This document shows, one piece after another, positions 33,084 to 37,143 of a stretch of DNA of 37,143 bases (its first letter is position 1; each line of letters begins with the position of its first letter). The position numbers were made by a program, and so were the translations under genes. This DNA is from Clostridia bacterium (GTDB lineage: Bacteria; Bacillota; Clostridia; RGIG7378): positions 1 to 37,143 of the forward strand of contig JAFVXO010000101.1 of the NCBI GenBank assembly GCA_017501105.1, given 5' to 3'. The notes under the pieces were generated by a model that was not told where the DNA came from, ran no database searches, and worked only from the letters and a program-made list of their open reading frames with translations.

Positions 33084-35495
33084 TCAGAACAGTATTCCGC
33101 TGAGGGATATGCCAGCAATCAACAGCCACAGAGGCAACGTAGGAGGAGTGACTTCCAACATCGCCGCCAGGGGAGGGAAGTAGAGGCAGACTGCTAAGAC
33201 AGATACCGAAATCAGCGCCGCCGCCACTAACATCTTGTTGTCAAAGATATTTCTCAGTGAGAAGCGCCGTCCATCTCTGTTACAACCAAATACGTATACC
33301 AACTGGGACACGATCAGCATGGACAGGGCTGATCCGCGGCAGATGGACAGATTCCCTCCCATGTAGTCCGTAAGCACAAATATACCAACAGTACTGCAGC
33401 CAATCAGCAGACCTCTCAAGGCAATCTGAAGGGCTGTTTTTTTGTTGATTATCTGGCTGTTGGGGACTCTGGGAGGTACCTGCATCAGCTCGTTATATGT
33501 AGGCGAAAATCCCAGGGCCATAGCAGGCAATCCATCTGTAACTACATTGACTAACAGGAGCTGTGTAGGCAGCAAGGGCAGGGGGAGATTCAACATAATG
33601 GCAATAACCATTGTAAGTACCTCTCCCAAGTTTCCGGCCAGCATGTATCTGACAAAGCGCAGGATATTGCTGTATATCAGGCGGCCTTCCTCAATGGCGT
33701 GGACCAGGGTGGCAAAATTATCGTCCATGAGGCTAATTGCAGAGGCCTCCCTGGTGACATCACTGCCTCCCTTACCCATGCTGACGCCGATGTGGGCCTC
33801 CTTGACGGCAGGTGAATCGTTGACGCCGTCGCCTGTCATGGCCACGATTTCTCCGGATTGTTTTAGACTTCGCACTATGGCCAGCTTGTGGGCCGGCGTG
33901 ACTCTGGCAAACACTCTGGTGGTCTTGGCGGCTACGGCCAGCTCCTCAGGGGTCATATCGTCTATATCTGCACCGGTCAATGCTCCATCTCCGGGGCGGA
34001 GCAGGTCCAGTCTGCGGCCAATGGCCATGGCGGTGCTCTTGCTGTCGCCGGTGATCATTATGGTCTTGATGCCGGCGTTGTGACATTTGCGCACCGCCTC
34101 GGCAGACTCGGGTCGGGGCGGGTCCATCAATCCCACCAGCCCCACCAGCTGCAGGTCGGCAGCAGCTATGTTCAACCTGCCGCCAGCGGGGCATCGCCCG
34201 TAGGCCAGTGCGATGACTCGGAGACCGCCCTCGGCCATGCGCCGCAACTGGACCTCAGCTGTGTACAGGTCCGCCGCAGACCTTCTACATAGGGGCATAA
34301 TGACTTCGGGAGCTCCTTTGGCCAGGACTATAGTGCCGGCCCCTTTGGAGCACTTTACGGCCATATACTTCTTAGTAGAATCAAAAGGAATTTCATCTAA
34401 TATTGTCAAGGGCTGAATGCCTGTAGAGGAGGCATATCTGTACAGTGCCGTCTCTGTAGGTGTGCCTTGTATCTCTCCGTTTTCTCCATAGCTTATGTTG
34501 ACGCAGGACACCATAACATCCATGGCCCGGGACTCCATTTCCGGAACAAACCAGGTGTCCGATACGGACATGCGATTCTGAGTCAGTGTGCCGGTTTTGT
34601 CCGTGCATATTACAGTGGCACAACCCAGGGTTTCCACAGCTGGGAGCTTGCGCACCAGGGCCTTTCGTTTTGCCATTCGTCCAACACCCATTGCCAGTGA
34701 TGCAGTGACAATGGCTGGCAATCCTTCCGGTATTGCAGCAACAGCCAGACTAACTCCCGATACAAACATGGTGTAGGCAGACTTGCCGGTGATAATGCCC
34801 AAAACTGTTACCATGGCGCACACTGCGATACAAATGGTAGCTACCACCTTGCCCAGCTTGTTGAGCTTTTGCTGGAGGGGTGTGGTTTCTCTGTCTATGT
34901 CTCTCAACATGCCTGCAATTTTGCCCATCTCTGTGGACATGCCGATGCCAGTTACCTCCATGATTGCATGCCCGGCGAGCAGAGTGGTTCCCATATACAG
35001 GGTATGCCCCACGTCCTTATCTACAGACATGGATTCTCCGCTTAGCAGGGATTCGTCGGCCGCAGCTCCGGTACACTCCAAAATAACGCCATCTGCAGGA
35101 ACTCGGTCCCCTGCTCCCAACATAACCACATCGCCCCGGACAATTTCTTCGGCGCTGATATTATGCAGTTGCCCTTCTCTGATTACTTTTGCGGTGGGAG
35201 TAGCCATGGCCTTGAGGGCATCCAGGGCCTTTTCTGTACGAAATTCCTGAATAAAGCCAAACAGGGCATTTACGGTGACGATGCCCAGAATAATGAAGCC
35301 CTGCACTCTATCCCCCAGGTATATTGAAATGCCGGCGGAAATCATTAAAATGATTATCATTACGTCACAAAATTGGGACAGTAGCACCAGCAGCAGATTT
35401 CGCTTCTTGGCCTCTGCCAGGCGATTTGGACCGTCGTATATGGTCCTGATGGATACTTCCTGGGTGCTGAGACCCTTGGTTTTCAATGTACTCAC
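33084..35495 (-). CDS. Calcium-type cation-transporting P-type ATPase (PacL/SERCA-like, GTG start)
   Basis: The GTG at 35495-35493 has AGGGGAG about 8 bases upstream and gives 803 residues; the frame runs open to 35669, but that extension is coded by a heptamer repeat. Family motifs: [11 protein letters not shown] (actuator TGES loop), [15 protein letters not shown] in M4, phosphorylation site [13 protein letters not shown] (Asp near 299), KGAPEVIM in the nucleotide domain, [22 protein letters not shown] (about 552), GNLGEVLT in M5 and [18 protein letters not shown] in M6. The M4, M5 and M6 residues match Ca2+ ATPases of the P2 group, so it probably exports calcium, though other divalent ions are possible. 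It is slightly shorter than the usual 850-900, mainly in the nucleotide-binding domain. Confidence 0.9.
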   Translation of the reverse strand: MSTLKTKGLSTQEVSIRTIYDGPNRLAEAKKRNLLLVLLSQFCDVMIIILMISAGISIYLGDRVQGFIILGIVTVNALFGFIQEFRTEKALDALKAMATPTAKVIREGQLHNISAEEIVRGDVVMLGAGDRVPADGVILECTGAAADESLLSGESMSVDKDVGHTLYMGTTLLAGHAIMEVTGIGMSTEMGKIAGMLRDIDRETTPLQQKLNKLGKVVATICIAVCAMVTVLGIITGKSAYTMFVSGVSLAVAAIPEGLPAIVTASLAMGVGRMAKRKALVRKLPAVETLGCATVICTDKTGTLTQNRMSVSDTWFVPEMESRAMDVMVSCVNISYGENGEIQGTPTETALYRYASSTGIQPLTILDEIPFDSTKKYMAVKCSKGAGTIVLAKGAPEVIMPLCRRSAADLYTAEVQLRRMAEGGLRVIALAYGRCPAGGRLNIAAADLQLVGLVGLMDPPRPESAEAVRKCHNAGIKTIMITGDSKSTAMAIGRRLDLLRPGDGALTGADIDDMTPEELAVAAKTTRVFARVTPAHKLAIVRSLKQSGEIVAMTGDGVNDSPAVKEAHIGVSMGKGGSDVTREASAISLMDDNFATLVHAIEEGRLIYSNILRFVRYMLAGNLGEVLTMVIAIMLNLPLPLLPTQLLLVNVVTDGLPAMALGFSPTYNELMQVPPRVPNSQIINKKTALQIALRGLLIGCSTVGIFVLTDYMGGNLSICRGSALSMLIVSQLVYVFGCNRDGRRFSLRNIFDNKMLVAAALISVSVLAVCLYFPPLAAMLEVTPPTLPLWLLIAGISLSGILF

Positions 35496-35561
35496 GTAAT
35501 ATGCTCCCCTTTTAGAGTTACGGGAAAGTTTATGCCAGGCAGAAAAAGAGTATGAATGGTA

Positions 35562-35659
35562 GGGGAGAGGGGAGAAGTAAGAGGGGAGAGGGGAGAAGTA
35601 AAAGGTAAGAGGTAAGAGGTGAGAGGTGAGAAGTAAGAAGTAAAAGGTAAGAGGTGAGA
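35562..35659 (+). repeat. AG-rich tandem heptamer repeat, fourteen units
   Basis: Fourteen gap-free 7-base units: GGGGAGA twice, AGTAAGA, GGGGAGA twice, AGTAAAA, GGTAAGA twice, GGTGAGA twice, AGTAAGA, AGTAAAA, GGTAAGA, GGTGAGA. Consensus is (A/G)G(T/G)(A/G)A(A/G)A. It lies between the divergent P-type ATPase and rplU genes and resembles the tract at 3230-3292. On the minus strand it happens to stay open and would code Leu-Thr-Phe-Tyr-type residues, a false N-terminus for the ATPase. Confidence 0.88.
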
Positions 35660-35725
35660 GGTGGACCACTTAATCTTCATCAATTACTTGGCGCTTTTTC
35701 CCTCGTCACTCACACAAAAAATCCG

Positions 35726-35754
35726 TTGACACCCACACCCCTTAGTGATAATAT
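35726..35754 (+). promoter_or_regulatory. Strong sigma-A promoter of the rplU-prp-rpmA operon
   Basis: A perfect TTGACA (35726-35731), 17 bases, then TAATAT (35749-35754). Transcription would start near 35761. Confidence 0.82.
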
Positions 35755-35776
35755 ATATCGGCTACCGCTCAGAATG

Positions 35777-35840
35777 GGCTTTTTAAGTGTTGCATTTTTA
35801 TGGCAGCCGCCCCTATGGCGAGTCTTAAAGTTAAGGAGGT
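35777..35840 (+). promoter_or_regulatory. Possible ribosomal protein L21 leader
   Basis: The about 90-base leader before rplU can fold: TTTAAG (35782-35787) with CTTAAA (35824-35829) as an outer stem and CGCC (35808-35811) with GGCG (35817-35820) as an inner hairpin. The segment GCCGCCCC...GGCGAGTC resembles, from memory, the L21 leader found upstream of rplU in Firmicutes, which is thought to bind L21 and lower its own expression. Confidence 0.42.
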
Positions 35841-35849
35841 TAAGCAAGT

Positions 35850-36161
35850 ATGTACGCAATTATTGAGGCATGTGGCAAGCAGTACACAGTCAGAGAGGGC
35901 GACGTAGTTTACATGGAGAAGCTCGGCGTTGAGGCTGGTGAGCAGGTCACATTTGACAAGGTTCTTTTTGTTGGCACAGATTCCGACAGCAAGGTTGGCG
36001 CTCCCTATGTTGAGGGTGCTGCAGTTACAGCTAAGGTTATGGACAACGTTAAGGGCAAGAAGATCATCGTCTTCAAGTACAAGCCTAAGAAGGGCTACCG
36101 CAAGAAGCAGGGTCACAGACAGCCTTTGACCAAGGTTCAGATTGAGACAATCAAGGCCTAA
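35850..36161 (+). CDS. rplU: 50S ribosomal protein L21
   Basis: The 103-residue protein has the normal bL21 length and sequence: [45 protein letters not shown], and the C-terminal RNA-binding [30 protein letters not shown] lies at 35833-35839, ahead of the ATG. Its stop shares one base with the start of prp. Confidence 0.98.
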   Translation: MYAIIEACGKQYTVREGDVVYMEKLGVEAGEQVTFDKVLFVGTDSDSKVGAPYVEGAAVTAKVMDNVKGKKIIVFKYKPKKGYRKKQGHRQPLTKVQIETIKA

Positions 36162-36496
36162 TGACAGTTATTCGTATTTTTGTAGACGGTAACGACGACG
36201 TTCTCGGGTTTCGAGTTTCCGGACATGCGGGAGCAGGCACCGAGGGCAATGATGTGGTATGTGCCGCAATATCAGCTGTTGCATATACCATTTTAGGTTC
36301 GCTGGAACAATTGGCAGAGGTCGATATTTCCGGCGCAGTGATTAGCGATGGGCTAATGGAGTTCAGGCTACCGGGGCAATATCCCCAGGGCACACCGGAT
36401 GTCATCAGTTGCATATTCGCAACTATGGAGGTGGGCTTTCAGCAGATAGTCGGCTCGTATAGCCAGTTCGCGCGAATAGAATATGAGGAGGTGTAA
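36161..36496 (+). CDS. prp: Ribosomal-processing cysteine protease Prp (YsxB)
   Basis: The 111-residue protein has the catalytic pair of Prp: His22 in SGHAGAG and Cys34 in DVVCAAISAV, the same positions as in Staphylococcus aureus Prp. It removes the N-terminal extension of ribosomal protein L27, which is needed for growth where that extension exists. The gene sits between rplU and rpmA, as in all such Firmicutes, and the L27 encoded next has the extension. Its ATG overlaps the rplU stop by one base, so translation is coupled. Cytoplasmic. Confidence 0.95.
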   Translation: MTVIRIFVDGNDDVLGFRVSGHAGAGTEGNDVVCAAISAVAYTILGSLEQLAEVDISGAVISDGLMEFRLPGQYPQGTPDVISCIFATMEVGFQQIVGSYSQFARIEYEEV

Positions 36497-36499
36497 ACC

Positions 36500-36781
36500 A
36501 TGTTAAGAATAAATTTGCAGTTATTCGCTCATAAGAAGGGTATGGGCTCCACCAAGAACGGCAGAGACAGTGAGTCTAAGCGTCTTGGCGTTAAGAGAGG
36601 CGACGGTCAGTTCGTTTTGGCAGGCAACATCCTTGTCAGACAGCGTGGCACCAAGATCCATCCCGGAGAGAATGTTGGTATCGGTAAGGACGATACTCTC
36701 TTTGCAAAGGCCAACGGAAAGGTCCATTTCTCCAGGCTTGGCAGAGACAAGAAGCAGGTCAGCATCCTTGTTGAGGAATAA
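36500..36781 (+). CDS. rpmA: 50S ribosomal protein L27 with cleavable N-terminal extension
   Basis: The 93-residue protein begins MLRINLQLF, then [23 protein letters not shown], the true start of bL27. The nine extra residues match the Prp recognition type (S. aureus has LNLQFF before Ala); cleavage would come after Phe9. Mature L27 reaches the peptidyl transferase centre with its N-terminus, so removal matters for function. GAGGAGGTG precedes the ATG. A terminator follows, before obgE. Confidence 0.97.
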   Translation: MLRINLQLFAHKKGMGSTKNGRDSESKRLGVKRGDGQFVLAGNILVRQRGTKIHPGENVGIGKDDTLFAKANGKVHFSRLGRDKKQVSILVEE

Positions 36782-36801
36782 TTGACACACAACGACTTTA
36801 C

Positions 36802-36828
36802 GGGCACATCATTTGATGTGCCTTTTTT
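36802..36828 (+). terminator. Terminator between rpmA and obgE
   Basis: GGCACATC (36803-36810) and GATGTGCC (36815-36822) form an 8-bp perfect stem with an ATTT loop, then T6. It may stop most ribosomal-gene transcripts and let only a fraction reach obgE, since no separate promoter is seen in the 63-base gap. Confidence 0.85.
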
Positions 36829-36844
36829 CTGCAAAGGATAGAGT

Positions 36845-37143
36845 ATGTTCGTAGATAGAGCTAAGATTATTGTTAAGGCAGGCAACGGCGGCAACGGAGC
36901 AGTTTCATTTCATCGCGAGAAGTTTGTAGCTGCAGGAGGCCCCGATGGGGGTAACGGTGGCAGAGGCGGAGATGTAGTGTTGGTTGGAGATGATAACACC
37001 AGCACACTTATCGATTTCTCCTACCACAAGAAGTTCTGCGCAGGCAACGGCGGGAATGGCGGAGATTGCAAGAAAACGGGAAAGAGCGGCGCCAACTGCG
37101 AGATCAGAGTTCCCTTTGGCACAGTAGCCTTTGATATGGCCAC
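36845..37143 (+). CDS. obgE: GTPase Obg (3' end outside window)
   Basis: The first 99 codons are present from ATG 36845, preceded by AAAGGA. The sequence begins [27 protein letters not shown] and has the glycine-rich Obg fold ([25 protein letters not shown], then VPFGTV). The GTPase domain lies past the window edge. Obg is an essential GTP-binding protein in 50S ribosome assembly and stress response, and is regularly found after rpmA. Confidence 0.95.
   Translation, partial: MFVDRAKIIVKAGNGGNGAVSFHREKFVAAGGPDGGNGGRGGDVVLVGDDNTSTLIDFSYHKKFCAGNGGNGGDCKKTGKSGANCEIRVPFGTVAFDMA

Noticed and set aside
35496-35669. N-terminal extension of the P-type ATPase to an upstream ATG
   Set aside because: The extension is translated from the heptamer repeat (Leu/Thr/Phe/Tyr/Ser/Pro only) and lacks a ribosome site; a GTG at 35495 with AGGGGAG starts the family-like sequence.

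Overview
The window (37,143 bases) looks like a chromosomal segment of an endospore-forming member of the Firmicutes, most likely an uncultured or gut-type Clostridia. The gene orders support this: gdpP-rplI-dnaB, tilS-hpt-ftsH, carD-ispDF-proS and rplU-prp-rpmA-obgE are all typical Firmicutes neighbourhoods. A SipL-like spore protein and a CotS-like spore coat protein point to sporulation. The N-terminally extended L27 with its Prp protease, the short archaeal-type ProRS, tRNA-Val with an encoded CCA and strong purine-rich ribosome binding sites also fit. No prophage, insertion sequence, CRISPR array or plasmid gene is visible. Nearly every base is explained by 33 protein genes (two cut by the window ends), one tRNA and their signals.

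Layout. 1-3322: 3' part of a VanW/G5 cell-surface protein, then an NfnAB/SudAB-type flavin and iron-sulfur oxidoreductase pair ending in a heptamer repeat and a terminator. 3420-7926: a CotS-like gene convergent with a heterodimeric ABC exporter. 8119-13339: a probable operon gdpP-rplI-dnaB-tilS (c-di-AMP hydrolysis, ribosome, replication, tRNA modification). 13394-18441: hpt, ftsH and two lipoproteins related to the trigger-factor prolyl isomerase; the first begins inside the end of ftsH. 18477-19148: a hemolysin III-family membrane protein on the minus strand. 19314-22769: a small conserved gene, carD, an ispD-ispF fusion and proS. 22840-27830: two exported cell-wall proteins (SH3-CAP; double peptidoglycan-binding), an unknown membrane protein and recD2. 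27904-28475: tRNA-Val and a cold-shock protein gene, each with its own promoter and terminator. 28479-30015: an ABC ATPase/permease pair of the nitrate/sulfonate/taurine/thiamine-precursor type with no binding protein beside it. 30173-33067: the SipL-like gene and a DUF3048 surface protein. 33084-35495: a calcium-type P-type ATPase with a second heptamer-repeat tract upstream. 35726-37143: the L21-Prp-L27-ObgE ribosome operon, running off the right edge.

Most of the window is well-conserved housekeeping. The parts that stand out are: two AG-rich tandem heptamer tracts of the same type about 32 kb apart; a perfect hairpin between proS and the CAP gene that looks like a terminator and also contains the CAP gene's ribosome binding site; two exported trigger-factor-like lipoproteins next to ftsH, one with a 24-base repeat inserted in its coding sequence; and an IspF domain that keeps its metal ligands but has several substrate-site substitutions. 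I did not find a clearly new multi-gene system, and I do not claim one.

Positions, motifs and hairpins were read by eye. Family assignments rest on remembered motifs, not on database searches.
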